Source: Kumtagia sp044326205
Lineage (GTDB): Bacteria > Pseudomonadota > Alphaproteobacteria > Rhizobiales > Rhizobiaceae
DNA length: 64,000 nt
Direction: 5' to 3'
NCBI RefSeq assembly: GCF_044326205.1
Contig: NZ_JBIRCY010000043.1
Span: 1-64,000 of the forward strand
The notes beneath the pieces are model-generated. The model saw nothing but the letters and a program-made list of their open reading frames with translations. It searched no databases and was not told where the DNA came from. The translations under genes and the position numbers were made by a program. Below, piece after piece: positions 36,795 to 45,226 of the stretch (position 1 is the stretch's first letter; every line of letters starts with the position of its first letter).

Positions 36795-37541
36795 ATGGTT
36801 TCGCAGGCTGGCGGGGCTCTCCATGAAACAGTCCGTTTGGAACTGTTGCGCCGAATAGACAGCGGTCAATATGCAGTCGGCGATGCAATTCCGTCGATCC
36901 CGGCATTGGTGGAGGAATTTGGCGTCAGCCCCATCACGGTAAAACGTGCCTTGCGGGATTTGCAGCCGGCGGGAGTTCTGCGGACCGTTCCCGGGCTTGG
37001 CAGGTTTGTTCGTGAGAGACGCAGATTCATCCGCGACCTCGACTTTTCGCTCACCTCCTTCGACGACGCTATTCGACACGGCCTTTCGCCGTCTATTCAA
37101 CTGCAGTCTATCACGAGGGAAAAGATAGCCGATCCGACATTCGAGGTCCTTGCCCCGCCAGATTCTCTGATGATGTGCGTGCGCAAGGTTGTCCTCACGG
37201 ACAACACGCCCATTATGTTTGATACGACCTATTTGCCGCTGACCCTAAGTGACGACACGATTGAGGCGTTCGGCGACCGCTTTGTTGGGGACGTATTGCG
37301 CGATCGCGGCACCCAATTCGTCAAGACGCGATTGCTTATTGATGCCGCTCCGGCCTCGGAGAAAGCGCAACAGGCATTTGCGATTCCCAACGGATATCCA
37401 ACATTGCGACGCCTTTATCAACTGACGACAATCGATCCCGCTTTCTCGGTTTTCGGGGTAGCGGAGTCGCCCTTTGATCGTCTGGCCGTGTCTGTCGAAT
37501 TGGATGCGACTGACCCAAAATCGAAGGACGAAAACAGGTAG
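36795..37541 (+). CDS. GntR/HutC family regulator with UTRA domain
   Basis: 248 residues from ATG 36795, AGGAG upstream. Winged helix: LRRIDSGQYAVGDAIPSIPALVEEFGVSPITVKRALRDLQPAGVLRTVPGLGRFV. The rest is a UTRA-type effector domain (DSLMMCVRKVVLTDNTPIMFDTTYLP, LRRLYQLTTIDP). It is divergent from the transporter operon and followed at once by the M24 gene, so it likely controls both. Ectoine clusters usually use the MocR-type EnuR, so this is a different regulator class. Confidence 0.85.
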   Translation: MVSQAGGALHETVRLELLRRIDSGQYAVGDAIPSIPALVEEFGVSPITVKRALRDLQPAGVLRTVPGLGRFVRERRRFIRDLDFSLTSFDDAIRHGLSPSIQLQSITREKIADPTFEVLAPPDSLMMCVRKVVLTDNTPIMFDTTYLPLTLSDDTIEAFGDRFVGDVLRDRGTQFVKTRLLIDAAPASEKAQQAFAIPNGYPTLRRLYQLTTIDPAFSVFGVAESPFDRLAVSVELDATDPKSKDENR

Positions 37542-37606
37542 TGGCCGGCGAACGCCGGGAATCCAGGGCCTCTTTAGTGGTCCGCATCGCAACCGAGGAA
37601 TTACTC

Positions 37607-38776
37607 ATGCCGCCAGCCGATCCGGCCCCCGATGCCCCCGTCGCAGAGCTCAACATGCGCGTGAACACGTTGCGTCGGGAAATGGGTCGCGAGGATATCG
37701 GGTTTCTTGTCCTCACGGATCGCAAGAATATCGAATATCTGACCGACTACAAAAGTCTCTCGTGGGGTTACCATTCACGCCCGCTGTTCGTGGTCGTTGA
37801 CCACCACGATGTAGTGGCAATCGTGAACCGGACTGAAGCCAGGAACCTCGAATCGAAATCTCGTCCGTTCGACGTCGCTTATTATGACGGCTACCTCGCA
37901 GAGGGTGCACGGGCGCTCGTTCAGACGCTTGCCGATCGGGACCCTGATGCCACCGAAAGGACGGGTATCGACTATGGTCAGGACATGTTCGGCCGTGGCT
38001 CCTTGCAGATCGTCGAGGGGCTGAAAAGCCGCGGCGCCCGGGCACCTCTCGTTGATGGCACAGGCGTGCTTTGGCGCACACGTATGATTAAGTCCCCCTT
38101 CGAAGCACAGCTGAAGCGAACCTCGTTTTCGATCGTGAATGCCGCGTTCGACGATGCGGTCGCCGCCGCGTCGCTCGGCGTCTCGGAGATCGAGCTTTGC
38201 CGGAACATTCAGTCGCGCATTGTTCTAAACGGTGCCGACAGTTTCGATCCGATCGCGATGACGTTCTGTCGCGGCACATTCAACTACAGCCGACCGCCGA
38301 CTGATGCGCGATTGCAACCGGGACAATATGTGTGGACCGACTTCCGCTCAACGTATAGCGGCTATCCTGCTGATCGGAACCGCACCGCCCGCGGCGGAGA
38401 TCCTGAGCCTTGGGAAGTCGACATATACTCAAAGGTTCGCGCCGTAACCGTGGAGTTGGCCAGCGGTATCCGGAGCGGAATGACCTGCGGCGATGTATTC
38501 GACAATTATGAACGGCTCTGGGGGGATGCGGGGTTGCCGGCCGCCTATGGTCTGGTGTCACGCATTGGCCATGGCGGCGGGCTCGACGTTACCGAGCCTC
38601 CATCGATTTCACGCGGCAATACTGATGTGATAGCTCCGGGGATGATCCTCCACCTGGAGCCAAAGCTGGAACTGGACGGGGCCGTCTTCCAATTCGAGGA
38701 AGTTGTTTACATCAAAGATGACGGGGTCGAGTTTCTAAGCTCGCTCTCTCCGGAGCGCGTCCCGGTCATTCGGTAG
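37607..38776 (+). CDS. M24 (creatinase/aminopeptidase P fold) hydrolase, DoeA/EutD-like
   Basis: 389 residues from ATG 37607 (GAGGA seven bases upstream); a GTG at 37541 overlapping the GntR stop is the alternative. An N-terminal creatinase-type domain (DRKNIEYLTDYKSLSWGYHSRPLFVVVD) is followed by the pita-bread domain with possible metal ligands in YVWTDFRSTY, YPADRNRT, RIGHGGG, LEPKLE and FEEVVYI. DoeA/EutD of this family opens the ectoine ring. With the DoeB-like deacylase encoded opposite, a role in hydrolysing a cyclic or acylated amino-acid derivative is likely. Confidence 0.85.
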   Translation: MPPADPAPDAPVAELNMRVNTLRREMGREDIGFLVLTDRKNIEYLTDYKSLSWGYHSRPLFVVVDHHDVVAIVNRTEARNLESKSRPFDVAYYDGYLAEGARALVQTLADRDPDATERTGIDYGQDMFGRGSLQIVEGLKSRGARAPLVDGTGVLWRTRMIKSPFEAQLKRTSFSIVNAAFDDAVAAASLGVSEIELCRNIQSRIVLNGADSFDPIAMTFCRGTFNYSRPPTDARLQPGQYVWTDFRSTYSGYPADRNRTARGGDPEPWEVDIYSKVRAVTVELASGIRSGMTCGDVFDNYERLWGDAGLPAAYGLVSRIGHGGGLDVTEPPSISRGNTDVIAPGMILHLEPKLELDGAVFQFEEVVYIKDDGVEFLSSLSPERVPVIR

Positions 38777-38932
38777 AGAGTAGATGACCGGCTGAACGAT
38801 GTCCCAAGCTTCTTCGCACAGCATGTCTCCCCGGACTCATCGGCAATCCGCAACTACGGAACCCTATAGGACAGGCGATCCTCCGAAATTGTGGGGTATG
38901 CGTTCTTCGCTACGTCGCACCTTAAACCGACG

Positions 38933-39640
38933 ATGACGATGGTGGTCGGGATCTGCTCTGAGGACCCAGAACTCTATCTTGTCCTCGCCCACATCCTCCA
39001 GGGCGAAGGCTACGAAAGCCGATTGATAGCTGATATTCGGGAAATCCAGGAAGCGGCAGAAGAGGCTTCAATCGAGGTCATCATTTTGGACTGCCGGCCC
39101 GAAAACAAGCTGGCGGCAGCCTATATCTCATTTAAGCGCGAACGCTCCTTCAGTATTCCCACCATCGCCTTCATCAAGCCAGGCGCCGAGCATCAATACT
39201 TCGAGCTGTTGCGATCGGGGATCGAAGCGTGTTTGGTAAGACCGTTGGTTCCCGCACAATTCCTTGATCTCTTGAGAGGAACGGTAAAAAACGGGAAGGC
39301 AAAAGGTGCGTCCGAATCGGGGGAAAGGATCTGCTACCAGGATCTGGAAATGCATCTTAAGGATCTGCGTGTCTTTCGAAGTGGTGAGGAAGTCTATCTT
39401 AAGCCGATCAGCTTTAATTTGCTGCGTCATTTGCTGGAGAACCCGAACAAAGTCGTCAGCCGGACGGAGCTCATAAGAGCGGCGTGGCCCAGCAACGTTT
39501 ACGTTGGCGACAGAACGGTTGACGTGCACATGAGCCAGCTGCGCAAGTCGTTAAAAAGTTCAAACGCGGCTGAACTTATCCGTACGGTGCGACTTGGCGG
39601 ATATGCACTGCGAATGGGTGACAATGCACCGACGAAGTGA
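38933..39640 (+). CDS. OmpR/PhoB-type response regulator
   Basis: 235 residues from ATG 38933 (start uncertain; no clear ribosome site). The receiver domain has the acidic pair (SEDPE), the phospho-acceptor Asp in VIILDCRPEN, and a C-terminal block where the usual K-P reads R-P (CLVRPLVPAQF). The winged helix is clear: LRHLLENPNKVVSRTELIRAAWPSNVYVGDRTVDVHMSQLRKSL. No kinase gene is adjacent. The Lys to Arg change may alter signalling. Confidence 0.8.
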   Translation: MTMVVGICSEDPELYLVLAHILQGEGYESRLIADIREIQEAAEEASIEVIILDCRPENKLAAAYISFKRERSFSIPTIAFIKPGAEHQYFELLRSGIEACLVRPLVPAQFLDLLRGTVKNGKAKGASESGERICYQDLEMHLKDLRVFRSGEEVYLKPISFNLLRHLLENPNKVVSRTELIRAAWPSNVYVGDRTVDVHMSQLRKSLKSSNAAELIRTVRLGGYALRMGDNAPTK

Positions 39641-39730
39641 GCGCCGCCGACGTTTCTTCAACTGGTTCGCTTTGCAATTAATTTGGATTTTGTGCGCGGA
39701 TGATAAGTGCGTCGACATGGGAGTCCTGGT

Positions 39731-39934
39731 TCAGGAGCCAGCCGACGGTCGCGCTTGATTTGCCGGGATGCCGTAAGGGGTCGGAAGCGGCGCATCAACA
39801 TCCGCCCTGCGGTCCCGGTAGCGGCCGATAATTTCAAAGCCGCGCCGCATTGGGCCATCGAACACTGCCGCTGAAACAGGGTGCACCGCAGCCATTTGGG
39901 CGATAGCCTGCTCTATTTCGGCGTGAGCGAGCAT
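39731..39934 (-). CDS. possible small hypothetical protein next to the tRNA scar
   Basis: 67 residues, MLAHAEIEQAIAQMAAVHPVSAAVFDGPMRRGFEIIGRYRDRRAD... The composition is protein-like and helical, but there is no ribosome site and no recognised family. It may be a gene cut by integration at the neighbouring tRNA. Confidence 0.3.
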   Translation of the reverse strand: MLAHAEIEQAIAQMAAVHPVSAAVFDGPMRRGFEIIGRYRDRRADVDAPLPTPYGIPANQARPSAGS

Positions 39935-39973
39935 CCCGCGTCAATGCCGATGACCGCGCCCTCCCTACGGTCT

Positions 39974-40023
39974 GCCCTCCGAAGGCAGAGGCCGTTGGTT
40001 CGAATCCAACCGGGTGCGCCAAA
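39974..40023 (+). tRNA. 3' half of tRNA-Arg(CCG), probable attachment-site scar
   Basis: Present are the anticodon arm CTGCC-CTCCGAA-GGCAG (anticodon CCG), the variable loop, the T arm GTTGG-TTCGAAT-CCAAC and the acceptor 3' strand CGGGTGC-G-CCA. The matching 5' acceptor strand GCACCCG and D arm are absent upstream, so this is not a functional gene. Such 3' tRNA fragments ending with CCA are typical of one end of an element integrated by site-specific recombination into the tRNA 3' end. Confidence 0.75.
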
Positions 40024-40567
40024 TTAGCGTTAAAGTTCAGATAGGTACTCGGCTGTTTCCAGCCTGGCTTTTATTGATCCGGAATGGGCGTAAGCGCGTG
40101 GAGCCGCTTTTGTCCAATCGACAGCGCAGATTCAAAGGCAAATGGGCCCAGATTGCCGGCATCCAGAGCATTCTTGCATGACAAACGATCGTTCGTCGGC
40201 CTGAGCGCTGCTCACGAGGGCAGCGGTCAGCATGGTGTGGCGAGGTGGAAGGTTTTCAACTCATTCCCAGGCCGGCCATCACCTAGAAACGTACAAGGGC
40301 GTACGGTTAGTCAAATGCTCTGCAGGGACACGACCCACAGATACCCTGGTGGAGAGGTGAAACGGTCACCTCATGTCGATCTTGGCACGGCCTCAGGGGC
40401 TATAGGACTTGAATTATCTCTTATCTTGTCGACCACAAGCATCCACTCGAGAGTCGACGCGTTGCACGCAACTACCCGCCATGCGAGGCTGCCAACGCTC
40501 CAATAGTCCCTCATGCGACGGGATCGTTAGCACTATGCAGTTTCGAGCCTGTTGAGTAGGAAAAATC
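40024..40567. other. region without a supported gene
   Basis: Between the tRNA fragment and the hybrid kinase gene. Open frames lack ribosome sites and familiar motifs. No integrase, direct repeat or RNA gene is seen here. Confidence 0.4.
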
Positions 40568-43500
40568 GTGGCGGACAAGACCAAGAAGGACAGGGAGCCA
40601 CGCAAGCCGCCACCGGTTGGAGTTGCTCGTGAAGCCGCAGAGACCGGCGAGGCATCACGCATGGCAGACGGCGTACCCAATGCAGTCGTCGGCATCGGCG
40701 CCTCAGCAGGTGGCATCGAGGCTCTCAGCAACTTCTTTCAGGCCATGCCGCCCGACAGTGGTTGCGCTTTCATCGTCGTCCTGCATCTCGATCCAAAACG
40801 CGAAAGTGGAATGTCCAGCATTCTCGCTGCGCGTACGGCGATGGTTGTGCGACAGGTCGAAGACAAAATGCCCGTCGAGCCAAATCATGTCTATGTCATC
40901 GCTCCCGATTCGACGCTCACTGTCGAACAAGGAGTTCTGCGGCTCTCCGAACCCAAGCAGCCGAGAGGACATCGTCATCCCGTCGATCTGATGTTTGCTT
41001 CCCTTGCCGCTGAGCAGCGCGAGCGGGCGATCGCGATCGTGCTTTCAGGGACCGGCAGTAACGGGACGGCTGGACTGCGCGAGATTCGCGCCGAGGGAGG
41101 GATGAGCCTCGTCCAGTCGCCTGAGACGGCCAAGTTTGACGGCATGCCACGCAGCGCCATCTCTGCTGACATGGCAGACCAGGTACTGGCCCCGGAAGCC
41201 ATGCCGGAAGCTTTGCTCCGGTATGTCCGCCATGGCTACGTCACTGAGGCAACCGGAGACAAAGGGGGTCCGCCAGGTGCGGACACTTCTCTCAACCGCA
41301 TCCTGGAATTCCTTCGCGTGCGCGCCGGCCATGACTTCCGTCAGTACAAGCGCACGACGCTTGGAAGGCGAATCCACCGACGACTTGGTCTCCGGAATTT
41401 CCAGAATCTAGATACTTATCTCGACGAGCTCCATGCCAACTCGAAAGAGGTCACCACACTCGTTCGTGATCTTATGATCAGCGTAACCAGCTTCTTCCGC
41501 GATACCGATGCCTGGAAGACACTTGCCGATTTGGTGCTGACACCGATGATCCAGGAGCGTGAGGCAGGGGCTTCGATCCGGATTTGGGTGCCTGCCTGCT
41601 CCACAGGCGAAGAGCCCTATTCGGCCGCGATACTCGCTACGGAGATCGCCGAGGCTGCAGGCAAGCGCCTGGACATCAAGGTATTCGCCACGGATGCGCA
41701 GGAGGAAAATCTGCGTAAGGCGCGCGAGGGTATTTACCCCGATGCCGAGATGTCGGGATTTTCGCAGGTTAGGCTGCGTCGCTTCTTCGAGAAACTGGAT
41801 GGTTACCATCAGGTCACGAAGGAACTTCGGGACATGGTCGTGTTCGCGCCGCAGAACCTCTTGCGCGATCCTCCGTTCTCGCGGCTGGACCTGGTATCGT
41901 GTCGAAATTTCCTGATTTATCTCGAACCCGACGCGCAGCAGAAGATCATTGCTCTGTGCCACTTTGCCTTACGCCCCAACGGCTGCCTCTTTCTCGGGAA
42001 TGCAGAGACTGTCGGCCGCCATGATAATCTTTTCGAGATCGTCTCGAAGAAGTGGCGTATCTATCGCCGGCTTGGGGCGACGCGTCACGATTTGATTGAC
42101 TATTCGGCGCCACGCGGCACGGCCTCCACTGTCACCCATCCCCGCGCCCAGGAAGACCCTCTGACCGCGGCGCCTATCGCCGACTTGGCGCGGCGCGCCT
42201 TGCTCGACCGCTATGCACCGGCGTCCGCCGTAGTCGATCGGAAGGGCCGCATCGTTTATTTTCATGGAGCGACCAGGGAGTTCCTCGAACAGCCGCCCGG
42301 CGAGCCCACACGCGACATTGTGACGATGGCAAGGGAGGGGCTTGGCCCGCAGTTGCGCGCCGGCTTGCGCAAGGTGCCGAAGGAGGGGGAAATTGTCAGC
42401 GTCCATGCGGTGCTGCGTGAGAAGGGCGGGGCCAAGCCCGTGACCATATCCATCGCGACCTTGTCGCCCGTTAGAAGCGAGGCGGAAACATTCCGTATTG
42501 TCAGCTTCGCTGCCGATTCGACGGCCGCGCCCATTCGTGGCGAGAGCGCTAATGCTGGTTCGGCCGAACGCTTGCTGCAGGAAGAACTCAAATCGATACG
42601 CGCCGAGTTGCAAAGCACGATCGAGCAATTGGAGACGACGAACGAGGAACTGAAAGCCTCGAACGAAGAGGCGACCTCGGTGAACGAGGAACTGCAGTCC
42701 ACCAATGAGGAACTGGAAACGTCGAAGGAGGAGCTACAGTCGTTTAACGAGGAGTTGCACACAGTCAATAATCAGCTTCAGCACAAGATCGGTGAGTTGG
42801 AGAACGCCACTAACAATCTGAACAACCTTCTAGCCGGCACCGAAATCGCGACGCTGTTTTTGGACACCGACTTGCGCATCAAGTGGTTTTCGCCCGCGAC
42901 CAAGGATCTTTTCGATCTGGTCACGCCGGACATCGGGCGGGCGGTTTCGCACTTTGCCCGCAAGTTCGCCGACGATAATCTGCTGCGCGACGCGGAGACG
43001 GTTTTGAAGAAGCTGTCGAGCATCGATGCCGAGGTGCCGAGCGATTCAGGTCGCTGGTACCTGCGTCGTATGATTCCATATCGTACACAGGACAATCGGA
43101 TTGCGGGGGTCGTGGTCACCTTCAACGACATCACCGATCGTAAACAAGCGACCGATGCGGTCAACGAAGCCAGAGTGTACGCCGAGGCAATTGTCGAAAC
43201 GGTGCGGCAACCACTGCTCGTCCTAGACGGCGAGTTACGCGTCCAGTCTGCAAATACCGCATTCTACGATCTCTTCCAGGTGGATAAGGCCGATACGGTT
43301 GGCTCGCTGCTCCATAAACTTGGAAATGGTCAATGGGACATCCCGGAACTGCGCCGGCTGCTTGAGAAGGTGCCCGAAGACAACTCGATCGTGACCGATA
43401 TGCAAGTTGAGCATATTTTTCGCGAACTTGGGCGGCGTATCATGCTGCTCAACGCGCGCCGCTTGTCACGCAACGGTGGGCGTCAGGCACTGATCCTGCT

Positions 43501-44560
43501 GGCCATCGAGGACGTTACGGAGCGCAGGGATGCCTCGATGAATGCACGCCGGCTGGCTGCGATTGTCGAGTCATCGGATGACGCCATCATCAGCAAGGAT
43601 GTCAATGGTGTTGTCACCACATGGAATATTGGAGCCGAACGCCTCTTCGGCTATCCTGCGTCGGAAGCTCTCGGCAAGTCGATCACCATCATCGTTCCAC
43701 CTGACCGACTGGATGAGGAAGCCCGCATACTCGAAGGCATCCGAAACGGCGAGCATTTCAATCATTTTGAGACGATACGCCGCCGTAAGGATCACACAAC
43801 AGTCTGGGTATCGCTCAGCATCTCACCCCTAAAAGATGCCCAAGGACGGATCATCGGCGCCTCCAAGATCGCCCGAGATATGACCGAGCGGCTGCGGGCC
43901 GACGAACATCGGCGCGTCCTCGTTGGCGAGTTGAATCACCGCGTCAAGAATACCTTGGCGGTTGTTCAGTCCATCGCCAGCCAAACGCTCGGACACGCAG
44001 CCTCCCTGGAGGAGGCGCGCAATTCATTCGCCGCCAGGCTCTTGAACCTTGCGCAAGCACATGACGTGCTGACCCAAGAATCTTGGACCGGTGCCGACCT
44101 CGAGAAGATGGTGGTAGACACCGTGAAGCCACACGAGGGTGGAGCCGGTCGTTTTCAGATTGGTGGACCACCAATCCCACTTACGCCGGCAGCGGCTCTC
44201 GCCGTGTCAATGGCAATTCACGAATTGGCGACCAATGCCGCAAAGTACGGTGCACTGTCGTCGGACGAAGGGCGGGTCAGCATCACGTGGCGGATGACGG
44301 GAAGTGGCGCGGATCGTCGAGTGTTGCTTCGCTGGGCCGAGACGGGAGGACCGACCGTAACCCAGCCAAAACGAAAGGGATTTGGGTCGCGCCTCATCGA
44401 ACGGGCCCTGGCCCTGGAACTGGCGGGCAAAGTCGACGTTGCATATGAACCGTCTGGTGTGGTCTGTACAATCGATGCCCCCATGCCCGCGGGACAGGAA
44501 AGGGCAGGCAATCCGGATGCGGCGCGAGCAGACCAAGCGGATACTGATCGTGGAGGATGA
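40568..44560 (+). CDS. CheB-CheR-PAS-HWE histidine kinase fusion
   Basis: 1330 residues. Order: CheB methylesterase (GIGASAGGIEAL near 43, LSGTGSNGTAGL near 160), CheR methyltransferase (SVTSFFRD near 306, PACSTGEEPYSAAI near 341), a Glu-rich coiled coil of NEEL-x-STNEELE repeats (about 670-740), PAS domains (about 745-860, 870-985, 990-1110), and an HWE/HisKA_2 kinase (GELNHRVKNTLAVVQSIASQTLG near 1118) with an ATPase domain (AIHELATNAAKYGALS; KGFGSRLIERAL). Such proteins are cytoplasmic sensors in alphaproteobacteria. The downstream response-regulator gene overlaps by 44 bp and is the likely partner. Confidence 0.9.
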   Translation: MADKTKKDREPRKPPPVGVAREAAETGEASRMADGVPNAVVGIGASAGGIEALSNFFQAMPPDSGCAFIVVLHLDPKRESGMSSILAARTAMVVRQVEDKMPVEPNHVYVIAPDSTLTVEQGVLRLSEPKQPRGHRHPVDLMFASLAAEQRERAIAIVLSGTGSNGTAGLREIRAEGGMSLVQSPETAKFDGMPRSAISADMADQVLAPEAMPEALLRYVRHGYVTEATGDKGGPPGADTSLNRILEFLRVRAGHDFRQYKRTTLGRRIHRRLGLRNFQNLDTYLDELHANSKEVTTLVRDLMISVTSFFRDTDAWKTLADLVLTPMIQEREAGASIRIWVPACSTGEEPYSAAILATEIAEAAGKRLDIKVFATDAQEENLRKAREGIYPDAEMSGFSQVRLRRFFEKLDGYHQVTKELRDMVVFAPQNLLRDPPFSRLDLVSCRNFLIYLEPDAQQKIIALCHFALRPNGCLFLGNAETVGRHDNLFEIVSKKWRIYRRLGATRHDLIDYSAPRGTASTVTHPRAQEDPLTAAPIADLARRALLDRYAPASAVVDRKGRIVYFHGATREFLEQPPGEPTRDIVTMAREGLGPQLRAGLRKVPKEGEIVSVHAVLREKGGAKPVTISIATLSPVRSEAETFRIVSFAADSTAAPIRGESANAGSAERLLQEELKSIRAELQSTIEQLETTNEELKASNEEATSVNEELQSTNEELETSKEELQSFNEELHTVNNQLQHKIGELENATNNLNNLLAGTEIATLFLDTDLRIKWFSPATKDLFDLVTPDIGRAVSHFARKFADDNLLRDAETVLKKLSSIDAEVPSDSGRWYLRRMIPYRTQDNRIAGVVVTFNDITDRKQATDAVNEARVYAEAIVETVRQPLLVLDGELRVQSANTAFYDLFQVDKADTVGSLLHKLGNGQWDIPELRRLLEKVPEDNSIVTDMQVEHIFRELGRRIMLLNARRLSRNGGRQALILLAIEDVTERRDASMNARRLAAIVESSDDAIISKDVNGVVTTWNIGAERLFGYPASEALGKSITIIVPPDRLDEEARILEGIRNGEHFNHFETIRRRKDHTTVWVSLSISPLKDAQGRIIGASKIARDMTERLRADEHRRVLVGELNHRVKNTLAVVQSIASQTLGHAASLEEARNSFAARLLNLAQAHDVLTQESWTGADLEKMVVDTVKPHEGGAGRFQIGGPPIPLTPAAALAVSMAIHELATNAAKYGALSSDEGRVSITWRMTGSGADRRVLLRWAETGGPTVTQPKRKGFGSRLIERALALELAGKVDVAYEPSGVVCTIDAPMPAGQERAGNPDAARADQADTDRGG

Positions 44561-44888
44561 AGTTCTTCTAGCGATGCAGTTGGAAGACATGCTTGTTGAG
44601 ATGGGGCATGTGGTCGTGAACATCGCTACGCGGGTTCCCGAAGCGGTTAAGCTTGCAAGGGATGCTGACATCGATTTCGCCGTACTGGACATTAATGTTG
44701 CCGGCACGAAATCTTTTTCGGTGGCTGACGTTCTTCGATCAAGGTGCATCCCATTTGTATTTGCCACTGGATACGGTTCCGCCGGTCTGAAAGAAGGATA
44801 CCGAGACGCGGCAACGTTGCAGAAACCCTATGAGGCGAGCGATCTGACGGAAGCGCTGGATCGGTGCTTAGCGTCATCCAGAATCTAA
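44517..44888 (+). CDS. single-domain response regulator
   Basis: 123 residues. RILIVEDEVLLAMQLEDML, DFAVLDINVAGTKSF (phospho-acceptor Asp) and TLQKPYEASDL (conserved Lys) give a complete receiver without output domain. The start overlaps the kinase gene by 44 bp, indicating coupled translation. Phosphotransfer from the HWE kinase is likely. Confidence 0.85.
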   Translation: MRREQTKRILIVEDEVLLAMQLEDMLVEMGHVVVNIATRVPEAVKLARDADIDFAVLDINVAGTKSFSVADVLRSRCIPFVFATGYGSAGLKEGYRDAATLQKPYEASDLTEALDRCLASSRI

Positions 44889-45079
44889 TCGTGGGCAGGG
44901 GGCGGCCGCGTTGGAACTTCGCGAGATGATTCACTCTGCTGTCCGGTGATTGCACGATGGACACAGCCGGGGATAATCAGACGGAACGGCGAAGTGGAAG
45001 CGCCAAATAAGATCGCGGTGCAGCATCGCCTTAGACTTAAGTGGCTAACCCATCAGGCCGGCAGGTCGAAAGACCTTCC

Positions 45080-45200
45080 TCGATACCTTATATCTTCACA
45101 ACAGGCCTCTCTGCCGGAGGAGCCATGGCCGTCGCAATGCTCCCGGATCATCCATGTTCGCCGGTCGGCCTGACCTTAATGAGGCCGACGCCTTGGGGCC
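45080..45200 (+). pseudogene. remnant of a PHB-depolymerase-type esterase
   Basis: A short stretch reads YIFTTGLSAGGAMAVAMLPDHP, nearly the same as the lipase box region of the intact esterase at 51609-52748 (RIFVTGLSAGGAMAAAML). A shift near 45150 then gives SSMFAGR. No further part of the gene is found in the 44889-45226 interval, which is otherwise empty. Confidence 0.5.
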
Positions 45201-45226
45201 CCAGTTCAAGCGCCCGAACACACTGA

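Noticed and set aside
39834..40022. ORF reading MAHPVGFEPTASAFGGQ
   Set aside because: A well-known spurious reading of the complement of tRNA sequence; it is the tRNA-Arg(CCG) fragment seen from the other strand.
40084..40506. 140-codon frame after the tRNA fragment
   Set aside because: No ribosome site, irregular composition and no motif.
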